The notes: generated by a model from the sequence alone, not told the origin. 64,000 nt of DNA from Sphingomonas sp. 32-62-10 (GCA_002280555.1 NCEE01000023.1:62001-126000), one strand, 5' to 3'; shown: positions 26,886 to 34,931, numbered from the stretch's first letter. Translations and numbers: made by a program.

Positions 26886-26903
26886 TTGCCCGCATATGGT
26901 CCA
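26875..26903 (-). promoter_or_regulatory. Promoter giving a leaderless radical-SAM/udgX transcript
   Basis: On the minus strand TGGACC (26903-26898) is followed 17 bases later by TACAAT (26880-26875), four and five of six matches to the -35 and -10 consensus. The expected start site, seven bases after the -10, is the A of the ATG at 26868. No ribosome-binding site is present, consistent with a leaderless mRNA. Confidence 0.65.
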
Positions 26904-26961
26904 GCGCTTTTGGGACACGGCAGGCAAAGGCCCGACAACCTGATTGATCGAACATGAAAAA

Positions 26962-27016
26962 GGGCTGGTGGAGCCGAGGGGAATCGAACCCCTGACCTCT
27001 GCAGTGCGATTGCAGC
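26962..27016 (-). repeat. 55-bp direct repeat, 3' fragment of tRNA-Ala(CGC) (att-like)
   Basis: These 55 bases are identical to 30933-30987. They contain the CCA end, T arm, variable loop and anticodon arm of tRNA-Ala(CGC) (26966-27016) but no 5' half. The copy is in the same orientation as the intact gene. It marks the distal end of the copper block and is best read as an attachment-site duplication. Confidence 0.9.
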
Positions 27017-27310
27017 ATTCCCTCAAGAAATGGCGCAAATGCGTGGGTTTCAGATAGGCGAAACTGCTGATTTGGAGCAATTTGCGTTATCAGTGCGATA
27101 CAAGATGGGCGGGCAGCGCCTTTCATCAGGCTCACGCTCCCGGTGCCGACCGACCGCCTTTGCGGCCATCAACCGAAGCACGGTTTCGCGGCGAGCTGGT
27201 CGCTTTCGCCGCCGCGAGCAGCAAGGGATAGCGGAAACTGCCTCGATCGGCCGGCCTAACAGACGGTTCGAAGCAGCCCGCTAAACTGGGCTGTTCGGGC
27301 CGTTTGACGA
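27017..27310. other. Gene-free left end of the copper island
   Basis: About 294 bases between the tRNA fragment and copC hold no credible gene. I looked for a remnant of an integrase or recombinase in six frames and saw nothing recognisable. A short stem AGCCC...GGGCT near 27274-27292 follows the copC stop on the minus strand but has no T run. Confidence 0.4.
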
Positions 27311-27700
27311 TCATCGAACGGTGAAACTGACCTTTCCGGTTGCCCGGTGTCCGTCGGCGCCCGCTGCCTGCCATTTCACGTCATAGGAACCCAGGGGTAG
27401 AGCATCGCGCAAGTTGAGTGTCAGGACGCGCTTGTCGCTTGACCAGCTGGATTTGAAGTTGCGGATCGTCATCGGCGGGTGATCGGTCATGCCCGGCATT
27501 GCCGTCATGACGATGCTGGCCGCGACGGTTGCCGGCGGCAGGGGTTCGCTGAAGGTGAGCGAGACCACGCGCGACGGCTTGATTGTCGCACCTTCGGCGG
27601 GGGTGGAGGCAACGACCTTGGTATGGGCCAACGCCGTACCGGGGATCAGCGAACCGCAAATCGCTGCTGCCGCAACCATGAAAACTGAAAAAGCTCGCAT
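27311..27700 (-). CDS. copC: Periplasmic copper-binding protein CopC/YobA
   Basis: The product is about 129 aa. A signal peptide (residues 1-26, cleavage before HTKV) leaves an N-terminal His, the usual first Cu(II) ligand of CopC. The CopC beta-sandwich shows ASTPAEGATIKPSRVVSLTFSEPL and the second-ligand segment GADGHRATGKVSFTV at the end. A Met-rich stretch (MTAMPGMTDHPPM) could bind Cu(I). The ATG at 27700 follows GAAGGGAG. It is the last gene of copA-copB-copC. No copD is present. Confidence 0.92.
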   Translation of the reverse strand: MRAFSVFMVAAAAICGSLIPGTALAHTKVVASTPAEGATIKPSRVVSLTFSEPLPPATVAASIVMTAMPGMTDHPPMTIRNFKSSWSSDKRVLTLNLRDALPLGSYDVKWQAAGADGHRATGKVSFTVR

Positions 27701-27727
27701 CACATACTCCCTTCAACGTTTCAGAAA

Positions 27728-28720
27728 TCAGAACCAGAGCCGAACACCAAGGACAAGGCTGGTAGCGCGGGGGGCATCGCCAGCCGCACGGGCAAAATCA
27801 ACGCCGCGTCCGACCCGCCAGCTTTGCTCGACACCGATATAGGGCGCGAATTCCCGGACGATCTCGTAACGCAGACGTACGCCGATCTCGATGCTGTCGA
27901 GCCCCGCACCAATGCCCAACTGGGGCACGTCTTGAGCCGCCAGGTTGAGCTCGGCGCGCGGCTGCACGATCAGCCGCTGGGTGATCCGCTGGTCGAGTTC
28001 TGCCTCAATGCGCGCGGTCAGGTCGCCGCGATGCGACAGGAATAACGCTGCATCCAGCTCGAACATATAAGGTGCGAGGCCCTGGATCCCGAGCACGGCA
28101 TAAGTCGTGTCCGGCCCGGCGACGTCCTGGCGGACGCCTGCCTGCACATCGAAAAACGCGGCGATCGCGCGCGAATACAGGGCCTGAAACTCGGCATTGG
28201 CCACGCGCTGGCCGAACTGCCCTTCGCCTTCGCTCTTATACCAGAATCGGCTGGTGGGGCCGCCATAATAGCCTTGCAGGTCCCAGAGATAGGCATCCGC
28301 GCCGTCCCGTATTTGGACTTCGGCGCGATCGGCCTGAAACCAGGATAAAGGGTAATCGCCGTGCATCTGTTGAAGCTCACGACGGGAACCGCGCATGGCA
28401 TTGGCGCCCCAGATCGCGTCGGCCGCCCGAGGCGGACCGCTCCCCGCTTCGGGGGGCGCCGGCGTCTCCAGCTCGGGCCCTGGCGAAGGCAGGTTAGGGG
28501 CGCCGGGGGCCGTCTCACTCTGGTCGATGCGCTCTGTTGGTTCGGCACTGGGCATCGCGTGTCCGGCGTGGGGGTCGGGCGCGGGCCTGGAAGTCGAAGG
28601 GGGCTTGGTGGGGGAAACAGGGGAGACTTGAGCAGGGCCCTGATGGGCACTGTGGTCCTGTGCCATCACGGGCGTCGCCACTAACGCTGCCGCCAGCACA
28701 GCAATCGCGACGCGCGTCAA
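27728..28720 (-). CDS. copB: Outer-membrane copper resistance protein CopB
   Basis: The product is 330 aa with a signal peptide, a Pro/His/Met-rich mature N terminus (HSAHQGP, DPHAGHAMP) suited to copper binding, and a C-terminal beta-barrel typical of CopB (PF05275), from ANAMRGSRREL to the terminal RLWF with aromatic last residue. It is thought to store or export copper at the outer membrane. The start is a TTG that overlaps the copA stop as TTGA. No better start exists that would keep the signal peptide. Confidence 0.92.
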   Translation of the reverse strand: MTRVAIAVLAAALVATPVMAQDHSAHQGPAQVSPVSPTKPPSTSRPAPDPHAGHAMPSAEPTERIDQSETAPGAPNLPSPGPELETPAPPEAGSGPPRAADAIWGANAMRGSRRELQQMHGDYPLSWFQADRAEVQIRDGADAYLWDLQGYYGGPTSRFWYKSEGEGQFGQRVANAEFQALYSRAIAAFFDVQAGVRQDVAGPDTTYAVLGIQGLAPYMFELDAALFLSHRGDLTARIEAELDQRITQRLIVQPRAELNLAAQDVPQLGIGAGLDSIEIGVRLRYEIVREFAPYIGVEQSWRVGRGVDFARAAGDAPRATSLVLGVRLWF

Positions 28721-30528
28721 GTCGCCGCTCCGGGACCCATGACAGTCACGGTCTGCATCATGCCGCCATGCATGTGATACAGCAGGTGGCAGTGAAACGC
28801 CCAGTCGCCGGGCTCATTCGCGGTCAGATCGAACTGCGCGCTGGCGCCTGGTTGAACGATCATCGTGTTCTTGCGCGGTTGCAGCGCAGCTGGCTGGCCG
28901 TTGACCATCTCAAAATACATGCCGTGCAAGTGAATCGGGTGCGCCATCATGGTGTTGTTGATCAGCTTGACGCGGACCCGTTCGTTCCAGGCAAAGCGGA
29001 TCGGCACATCACTGATCGCCGAATACATCCGCCCATCGAACGACCACATATAGCGTTCCATGTTGCCGGTCAGGTGCAGTTCGAGCAGTCGCGTCGGCTC
29101 CTTGGCCTCGGCATGCGCCTCACGGGCCACCAGCATGCGATAATTCAGCACACGGTGCGGTACGTCACGCAAACCAAGGCCGGGATCGCCCATTTTGTCG
29201 ACCGGCGCCATCGACACCATGTCGATGCCAGGGCCGATCGCCACATCGGGCGGCAACAGCGATGTGTCACGCATCTTCATACCGTCCATGCTCATGGAGA
29301 CATCCGGCTTGGGCTTTGGCGCAGCGCCATCACCCGTCGCTTCATGGCCCATCGCAGCATGATCCATGCCGCCATGGTCCATCCCGCCGCTGCCATGGTT
29401 CATCCCCATGTCACCCATCGTGAGAACAGGCGCCGCTCGCAGTGGCGGCACGGCGGCACGCGCGCCCGGCGCGCTCGCGAGCGTCGCCAGCGCCATGCCC
29501 GACCGCTCCATTGATTCCGCAACGATACTGTACGCTGCCGCCGCGCCAGGCTCGATGATGACATCATAGGTTTCGGCGGTGCCAATCTGCAATTCATCGA
29601 CCTCCACCGGCCGCACCGGCTGGCCATCGGTTGCCACCACGTTCATGGGCAGGCCCGGAATTCGGACGTTGAAGAAGGTCTGCGCCGATCCGTTGATGAT
29701 CCGAAGCCGAACCCGTTCACCGGGTCGAAACAGATATTCCATGCCCTCGGTCGGCCCGCGCCCATTGGCAAGGAACGTAAAGGTCGGCGCACCGATATCG
29801 GCGATGTCGGTCGGCATCATCCGCATCTTGCCCCACATCCGCCGTTCCTCGGCTGACATCGGATAGTCGTCGGTAAGCGTGTTCTGGCGGTAGTTGAAAT
29901 AGCCGCCGCCGGTGCGGAGCCGGTTCATGATGAAATGCGGATCGAGGGTGGTGAATTCGCTGAGCAGCAGGATGTAATCGCGGTCGACCTTGATCGGATC
30001 GCCGCCGCGCGGCTCGATAATCATCGGCCCGTAATGCCCGGATTGCTCCTGAAGGCCCGAATGGCTGTGATACCAATAGGTGCCCGATTGCCGGATCGGG
30101 AAGTCGTAGACGAAGGTCTCGCCTGGGCGAATGCCGGGAAAGCTGATCCCCGGTACGCCGTCATACTGGAAAGGCAACAGCAGCCCGTGCCAGTGAACCG
30201 AACTGTCCACACTCAGGCCATTGGTGACGTTGAGGCGGACATGCTGACCCTCAGTCAGCCGGATCAACGGCCCCGGCACGCTGCCGTTCACCGCGACACC
30301 GGGCCCACGTCGTCCCTCGACGATGCGGTGCCCGTTGCCGATGGTGAGATTGATGACCTCACCCGATACCTCATCGAAGCCCGCGGGGATCAGCGTCTTG
30401 CCGCCGCCATGGCCGCCCGAATGCCCAGCATGAACGCTCTGGCCCCGCGCCCAGGCAGGTGCCGCGAGCATCGATGCGCCGAGCCCGAGGCCGCTGAGAA
30501 TTGATCGCCGGGAAAGGTCGTTGGTCAT
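28717..30528 (-). CDS. copA: Multicopper oxidase CopA (copper resistance)
   Basis: The product is 603 aa. A twin-arginine signal (LSRRSILSGLGLG) exports the folded enzyme. All four copper motifs are present: HWHGLLLPF, YWYHSHSGLQEQSG, HPIHLHGMYFEM and HCHLLYHMHGGMM. Between cupredoxin domains lies a Met/His-rich run (GMNHGSGGMDHGGMDH) typical of CopA/PcoA, which binds extra copper. The enzyme oxidises Cu(I) to Cu(II) in the periplasm. The start at 30528 has GGGAAGGA upstream. The longer frame to 30570 would run through the CsoR operator. Confidence 0.95.
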   Translation of the reverse strand: MTNDLSRRSILSGLGLGASMLAAPAWARGQSVHAGHSGGHGGGKTLIPAGFDEVSGEVINLTIGNGHRIVEGRRGPGVAVNGSVPGPLIRLTEGQHVRLNVTNGLSVDSSVHWHGLLLPFQYDGVPGISFPGIRPGETFVYDFPIRQSGTYWYHSHSGLQEQSGHYGPMIIEPRGGDPIKVDRDYILLLSEFTTLDPHFIMNRLRTGGGYFNYRQNTLTDDYPMSAEERRMWGKMRMMPTDIADIGAPTFTFLANGRGPTEGMEYLFRPGERVRLRIINGSAQTFFNVRIPGLPMNVVATDGQPVRPVEVDELQIGTAETYDVIIEPGAAAAYSIVAESMERSGMALATLASAPGARAAVPPLRAAPVLTMGDMGMNHGSGGMDHGGMDHAAMGHEATGDGAAPKPKPDVSMSMDGMKMRDTSLLPPDVAIGPGIDMVSMAPVDKMGDPGLGLRDVPHRVLNYRMLVAREAHAEAKEPTRLLELHLTGNMERYMWSFDGRMYSAISDVPIRFAWNERVRVKLINNTMMAHPIHLHGMYFEMVNGQPAALQPRKNTMIVQPGASAQFDLTANEPGDWAFHCHLLYHMHGGMMQTVTVMGPGAAT

Positions 30529-30559
30529 GGCATTGCGGATCCTTCCCGATGCCGATACT

Positions 30560-30576
30560 ATACCCCCCATGGGTAT
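30560..30576. promoter_or_regulatory. CsoR-type operator between copA and csoR
   Basis: The inverted repeat ATACCC-N5-GGGTAT, with a run of six C residues, lies in the 68-base gap between the divergent copA and csoR starts. Known CsoR operators are GC-rich dyads with TACCCC/GGGGTA half sites, so copper-responsive repression of both directions is inferred. Confidence 0.7.
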
Positions 30577-30596
30577 TCAAGGGAGGATTGCGGGGC

Positions 30597-30869
30597 ATGG
30601 GCAAACACAAGACTGATACCCTTAACCGGCTGAAGCGGATCGAGGGGCAGGTTCGCGGCATTGCGCAGATGGTCACCGATGAGCGCTACTGCATCGAGAT
30701 TCTGCATCAGGTGCAAGCCGTGCGGGCGGCGTTAGCGAAGGCCGAAAGCGAAATCCTGAAAGATCATGCCGCATGCTGCGTGGCAGAGGCGATTGCGTCA
30801 GGCGATGTCACCGAACAACGCCAGAAATTCAGCGAACTGATAGATTTATTCGAAAAAACAAAGCGATAG
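30597..30869 (+). CDS. csoR: CsoR-family copper-sensing repressor
   Basis: The product is 90 aa, the family size. It starts MGKHKTDTLNRLKRIEGQVRG and carries the Cu(I) triad Cys32, His57 and Cys61 with the same spacing (25 and 4) as Cys36, His61 and Cys65 of Mycobacterium tuberculosis CsoR. The N-terminal ligand pattern of the nickel/cobalt sensor RcnR is not matched. Apo-CsoR binds DNA and is released by Cu(I). The ATG follows GGGAGGA. It is divergent from copA across the operator, and its 3' end is more AT-rich than the neighbourhood. Confidence 0.93.
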   Translation: MGKHKTDTLNRLKRIEGQVRGIAQMVTDERYCIEILHQVQAVRAALAKAESEILKDHAACCVAEAIASGDVTEQRQKFSELIDLFEKTKR

Positions 30870-30932
30870 CGCCTTTGCTTGCGAAGGGTGCTCACCAAAA
30901 AGCAGACTATGTCTCTGATTATCAAGAAAAAG

Positions 30933-30987
30933 GGGCTGGTGGAGCCGAGGGGAATCGAACCCCTGACCTCTGCAGTGCGATTGCAGC
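30933..30987 (-). repeat. 55-bp direct repeat inside intact tRNA-Ala (att-like)
   Basis: This is the second copy of the sequence at 26962-27016, lying within and just past the 3' end of the intact tRNA-Ala gene. With one extra G in a run, similarity extends a further seven bases (GAAAAAG). The 3.9 kb between the copies holds only the copper genes. Confidence 0.9.
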
Positions 30988-31012
30988 GCTCTCCCATCTG
31001 AGCTACGGCCCC
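30937..31012 (-). tRNA. tRNA-Ala, anticodon CGC
   Basis: The minus strand reads a complete 76-nt cloverleaf beginning GGGGCCG and ending with encoded CCA. The acceptor stem pairs with one G-U, the D arm is GCTC...GAGC, the anticodon stem is CTGCA/TGCAG with loop ATCGCAC (anticodon CGC, reading GCG), and the T arm contains GGTTCGATTCC. A CCCCTTTTTC stretch follows the 3' end as a likely terminator. Confidence 0.95.
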
Positions 31013-31183
31013 GCCCGTTTCCGCTGGGTGGCCAGCGGGCGCTCTGAATACCGACAGCACTGACGCGATGCAACATCGTGCGCGCGAGCGGGCTGCGCTC
31101 ACATCCTGTCTACCGCTGCCGGTTGCATTTTCTCCGGCTTTGCGCATACCGAAGTTTCGAAAACCAAAACGCAGGAGAGCAAG

Positions 31184-32173
31184 ATGGCCCATGCATGGAC
31201 GCTGAAATCACGCCCAAGTGGCACCCCGACGCACGATAACTTCGCGCTGGTCGACATCGCCACGCCGCCGGTCGAGGCCGGAATGGTGCGGATCGCCAAT
31301 CGCTGGCTCTCGGTTGATCCCTATATGCGCGGTCGGATGAACGATGTGAAAAGCTATACCCCGCCATTTGCGCTGGGCGAGGCAATGCAGGGCGGCGCGG
31401 TCGGCGAGATCGTCGAAAGTGCTGCCGATGGCTTTGCGGTTGGCGATATGGTGCTCCACATGGCCGGATGGCGTGACGAGGCCGTGCTGCCCGCATCGCA
31501 GGTGCAAAAGCTCCCCCCGCTCGGCGTTGATCCTCAGGCGTTTCTGGGCCAGCTCGGCATGCCCGGGATGACCGCGTATTTCGGGCTGCTCGAAGTGGCG
31601 AGCGCGAAGGCCGGTGATGTCGTATTCGTGTCGGCAGCCGCGGGCGCGGTCGGGTCGACATTGGTGCAGATCGCCAAGGCCAAGGGCATGACGGTCATCG
31701 CTTCGGCCGGGGGCGCTGACAAATGCGCCTGGGTCGCGTCACTCGGGGCAGACCATGTCATCGATTACAAGGAAGATGGTAGCCTGGTGAAAAAGCTGAT
31801 GGCGGCGGCTCCCAACGGCATCGATGTGTACTTCGACAATGTCGGCGGCGATCATCTCGATGCGGCGCTGGCCGTCGCGAACGAACGCGCGCGGTTTGCG
31901 ATTTGCGGGATGATCGATGTGTATAACAGCGGGGCCGCCACCCAGCTCCGCTATGCCGCGCGCATCATCGGTGCGCGCATCCGCATCCAGGGCTTCATCG
32001 TCAGCGATTATATGGCGCGCGCGGCTGAGTTCTATGCCGATATGGGCGGCATGTTGGCCGCGGGCCAGTTGACGCGCGAAGAAACGATCCATGACGGGTT
32101 GGCGAGCATGCCCGATGCGTTTCTCGGCCTGTTTTCAGGCGGCAACAAGGGCAAGATGCTGGTTCGGGTCTGA
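31184..32173 (+). CDS. NADP-dependent oxidoreductase, zinc-independent MDR family
   Basis: The product is 329 aa and resembles leukotriene B4 dehydrogenase/CurA-type enal and enone reductases. SVDPYMRGRMND is the family start, AAGAVGSTLVQIAKAKG is the nucleotide-binding loop, and GADHVIDYKED and VYFDNVGGDHLDAAL follow. Zinc-ligand cysteines of classical alcohol dehydrogenases are missing. It likely reduces the double bond of alpha,beta-unsaturated carbonyls with NADPH. It is an isolated gene just beyond the tRNA. Confidence 0.9.
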   Translation: MAHAWTLKSRPSGTPTHDNFALVDIATPPVEAGMVRIANRWLSVDPYMRGRMNDVKSYTPPFALGEAMQGGAVGEIVESAADGFAVGDMVLHMAGWRDEAVLPASQVQKLPPLGVDPQAFLGQLGMPGMTAYFGLLEVASAKAGDVVFVSAAAGAVGSTLVQIAKAKGMTVIASAGGADKCAWVASLGADHVIDYKEDGSLVKKLMAAAPNGIDVYFDNVGGDHLDAALAVANERARFAICGMIDVYNSGAATQLRYAARIIGARIRIQGFIVSDYMARAAEFYADMGGMLAAGQLTREETIHDGLASMPDAFLGLFSGGNKGKMLVRV

Positions 32174-32222
32174 TCGGGCGGGCAGGCGATGGCGGCAATC
32201 TAAGCCATCGTCACACAAACAT

Positions 32223-32288
32223 ACCGTTCGTGCTGAGCGAAGTCGAAGCACCCTGCGCAGGCCTTCGACTTCGCTCAGGCCGAACGGT
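32223..32288. repeat. Imperfect palindrome (CTTCGACTTCGCTCAGG family)
   Basis: Arms ACCGTTCG...GAGCGAAGTCGAAG and CTTCGACTTCGCTC...CGAACGGT face each other across a short centre, between two convergent genes. A related element occurs at 48485-48592. It is a REP-like family or bidirectional terminator. Confidence 0.75.
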
Positions 32289-32314
32289 CGGAGCAACTGT
32301 CTATCGGAACGGCT

Positions 32315-33232
32315 TCAGTTGACCCCGCTGAACGTATCGCACTGCGCCGGATCGCCGGTATCGAGCCCGCGCTTCAGCCACCGCATCCGATCGGCAGAGC
32401 TGCCATGGGTAAAGCTGTCAGGCACCACCTGGCCCTGCGCTTGACGTTGCAATGTATCGTCGCCGATCGCCTGAGCCGCCGTTAGCCCCTCTTCGATGTC
32501 GCCGGGTTCCAGCCGATTGCGATTGGCCGCCCCCCAAACGCCTGCAAAGCAATCCGCCTGCAGTTCCAGCCGAACCGACAATGCGTTGCCTTCGGTCCGG
32601 CTCGCGCGGGCCTGGGCGCGGCGAACCTGATCGGACGTGCCGAGCAACGTCTGGATATGATGGCCGAATTCATGCGCCATCACGTAATTGGCGGCAAAAT
32701 CACCCTTTGCACCAAGCTTGGTCTCCAACTCCTGAAAGAAGCTGGTGTCGAGGTAGATGCCATTGTCGCTGGGGCAGTAAAATGGCCCCATCGCTGATTG
32801 CGCCGCGCCGCACCCGGATTGCCCCTGGCCGCCATAAAATTGAAGCGACGGTGCTTTGTAGGGCTGGCCGGCCTGCGCGAACAGCGCCTTCCAGCTGTTA
32901 TTGGCCGAGGTGAAGGCGTCGCATGCTGCCTTGCTGGCTGCGTCGACGGAACAGGCCTGCTGGGCACTCGTGCCGCCGCCAGCGCCGGTGCTGGCGGGCG
33001 TTTGCCCCACCTGTGCGGTCGGGACCAATCCGACACCGGTAAGCGACGGCAAGCCGCCGATGAAGAAAAGCACAGCGAGCAAAACGGCGACACCACCGCA
33101 GCCGAACCGGCTGAACACCAGCGGCAACAGGCCGAGCAACAATCCGCCGCCGCCACCGCCAAACCCCATACCACCGCCCTGTCCGCGTTGGTCGCCAACG
33201 TCAATATTGGGATCGAAATCGTCGAGACGCAT
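32315..33232 (-). CDS. Neutral zinc metallopeptidase, YpfJ family
   Basis: The product is 305 aa. The N terminus MRLDDFDPNIDVGDQRG and a following glycine-rich stretch precede one membrane segment (about residues 44-62). The zinc motif is HEFGHH (VMAHEFGHHIQTLLG), followed by the third-ligand region LELQADCFAGVWG, as in PF04228. The protein is membrane-anchored with the peptidase domain in the periplasm. The substrate is unknown. Confidence 0.92.
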   Translation of the reverse strand: MRLDDFDPNIDVGDQRGQGGGMGFGGGGGGLLLGLLPLVFSRFGCGGVAVLLAVLFFIGGLPSLTGVGLVPTAQVGQTPASTGAGGGTSAQQACSVDAASKAACDAFTSANNSWKALFAQAGQPYKAPSLQFYGGQGQSGCGAAQSAMGPFYCPSDNGIYLDTSFFQELETKLGAKGDFAANYVMAHEFGHHIQTLLGTSDQVRRAQARASRTEGNALSVRLELQADCFAGVWGAANRNRLEPGDIEEGLTAAQAIGDDTLQRQAQGQVVPDSFTHGSSADRMRWLKRGLDTGDPAQCDTFSGVN

Positions 33233-33606
33233 CGGTGGAGCCCTTGCTGAGGATCGCTGTCCCCTGAATGCGTAATGCGGGCACTGGTTGCAAGCCGCAT
33301 GCGTCGCATGCTTCGTTCATTGGGGCGTTGTTCGCCGCGTCATGGACGATTTGTCTGGTGGGTGAGGGGGCAGATTTTCGTAGCCCGTAAGGTCCGCTGT
33401 TGGGTGGTGAGCCGAAGTGCCGCTTGTGATTGTTTCCGCCGCGAAAGCAGCCTTCAAATTCCAATGGCGGTGCGCCCTTTTCTTTGCGGGCGATAAAATG
33501 ACCCAGCTTTCCCAAAAAGGTGCAATATTCTCCGAAAAGGGGAAAATATCGAAGTTGGCGGACGGCCTTGGATGGTTAAATCTCAACCATCTTTGTGGAG
33601 ACCGAT
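33233..33606. other. Intergenic region upstream of the MipA/OmpV gene
   Basis: No gene is seen in these 374 bases. The last 100 are clearly AT-richer. They contain a stem-loop GATGGTT-N7-AACCATC (33571-33591) a few bases before the ribosome-binding site, and an imperfect palindrome around ATATT...AATAT near 33525-33550. Either could act in the 5' untranslated region of the porin gene. Confidence 0.4.
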
Positions 33607-34482
33607 GTGACGCTAACTTTGCGCCTGATGATGTTGGCGACCACAACTTGTTTGATTGCGGCTCCAGCACGCGCTGAGCAACTGGAACTCGCTACGGTAC
33701 CCCGAATCGAGGTCGACACTGCGACTCTGAACCGCGATACGATTACCTTTAGCGGCGGCGTAGGCTATCTCCCCAGCTACGAAGGGTCGAACAATTATAT
33801 CGCCGTCCCCGTTGCAGTGGTGCGCGGCAGGGTAATGGGCTTCAACTTCTCAACGAACGGCTTGCAGTTGTCGGTTGACGGTGTCCGGAATCGCAAGGGT
33901 TCCAGACTGGACGTGATGTTTGGGCCAATCATTGGCCTGAACGTCAATCGCAACGCCCGCATCGTCGATCCGCAGGTTCGGGCTTTGGGCAAGCTCAACT
34001 CCGCTCTTCAGTTTGGCGGCTTTGTAGGAATTGGCAAAACAGGTGTGTTGACCAGCGCGTATGATAAAATCGCGCTGCGTGTCAGCTACCTCCGTGACAT
34101 TTCCGGAGTGCATAACAGCTACATAATTTCGCCGTCTATCGAATATGGCATGCCCATCAGCCGCCGAGCCTATCTCGGTATGTCGGCATCGGCGTCATTC
34201 GCCGGAGATGGTTATGCGGAAACCTATTTCGCTGTTGATGCCGCAGGATCACTGGCGAGCGGGCTGCCGGTGTTTGCCAGACCGCGTGGTGGCGTGAAAA
34301 GTTATACTGGCTCCGTGGTCGGCAATTATGCGCTGACAGGCGACCTGCTGCGTGGTTTGCAGCTTTTTACGGTGATCTCCTACAGCCAGTTGCAGGGCGA
34401 TTTCGCACTCTCCCCCATCACCAGCATCGCGGGCGGCGCGGACCAGTTTTATGGGGTGCTCGGCATCGGTTATACCTTCTGA
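33607..34482 (+). CDS. MipA/OmpV family outer-membrane protein
   Basis: The product is 291 aa. Residues 1-24 are a signal peptide (LRLMMLATTTCLIAAPARA). The rest is a beta-barrel with the family features VGYLPSYEGSNNYIAVPVA near the N terminus and the final aromatic residue in YGVLGIGYTF. MipA was found as a scaffold for MltA and PBP1B in E. coli, while many relatives are porin-like. The GTG at 33607 has GGAG six bases upstream. A GTG four codons earlier overlaps that site and was rejected. Confidence 0.88.
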   Translation: MTLTLRLMMLATTTCLIAAPARAEQLELATVPRIEVDTATLNRDTITFSGGVGYLPSYEGSNNYIAVPVAVVRGRVMGFNFSTNGLQLSVDGVRNRKGSRLDVMFGPIIGLNVNRNARIVDPQVRALGKLNSALQFGGFVGIGKTGVLTSAYDKIALRVSYLRDISGVHNSYIISPSIEYGMPISRRAYLGMSASASFAGDGYAETYFAVDAAGSLASGLPVFARPRGGVKSYTGSVVGNYALTGDLLRGLQLFTVISYSQLQGDFALSPITSIAGGADQFYGVLGIGYTF

Positions 34483-34667
34483 TTACCGGGTAGCATGGCA
34501 TTGCAGCGGGTTACGTGGGGAGTGCGTCAGTTTTGCCCGCGTCTTCAACCTTAACCGATATGCCCAACTGTTGCAGCTAGCACCTCCGAAAAAGTGTGGC
34601 TGCTTCCAGGCAGCTGCGATTTGGCCCGGAATGGCGACAACTGGGGCGAAAACTGCCAATCCCTCCA

Positions 34668-34749
34668 CGTCACCCCGGACTTGATCCGGGGTCCCGCTTC
34701 TCGTTGGCGGGGAAAGGCAGCGGGACCCCGGGTCGAGCCCGGGGTGACG
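34668..34749. repeat. Imperfect palindrome, CGTCACCCCGG family
   Basis: Outer arms CGTCACCCCGG / CCGGGGTGACG and inner arms GGGGTCCCGCT / AGCGGGACCCC form a long cruciform-like structure. Related elements lie at 43518-43614 and 59904-59984. Confidence 0.85.
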
Positions 34750-34904
34750 GTTGGGCGAGGGGCAATCGATTGCGCCTGTGCTAAATTCAGCCGAAATTTT
34801 CCTACATCGCCGCCATATGGTAAAGTGACCACTGCTCTTTGAAATCGTCGATCATCAGCGACGTTGCATGCCGCCGACCACACCCGCAACAAAGTGCGCC
34901 AGAC

Positions 34905-34931
34905 CCGCAACTTCCGCAACTTCCGCAACTT
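34905..34931. repeat. Three tandem copies of a 9-bp unit
   Basis: CCGCAACTT is repeated three times without change, and a partial copy (CCCGCAAC) occurs about 20 bases before. It is non-coding as far as I can see. Confidence 0.8.

Noticed and set aside
26962..27016. A second tRNA-Ala gene
   Set aside because: Only the 3' half matches. The D arm and 5' acceptor strand are replaced by unrelated sequence, so it is a fragment.
26869..27135. N-terminal extension of the radical-SAM protein
   Set aside because: The extra codons would read through the tRNA fragment and the LexA box. The family starts at MAQLDTRQKLEIL.
27017..27310. Integrase remnant at the edge of the copper island
   Set aside because: No tyrosine-recombinase motif is readable in any frame. 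The open frames there are short and compositional.
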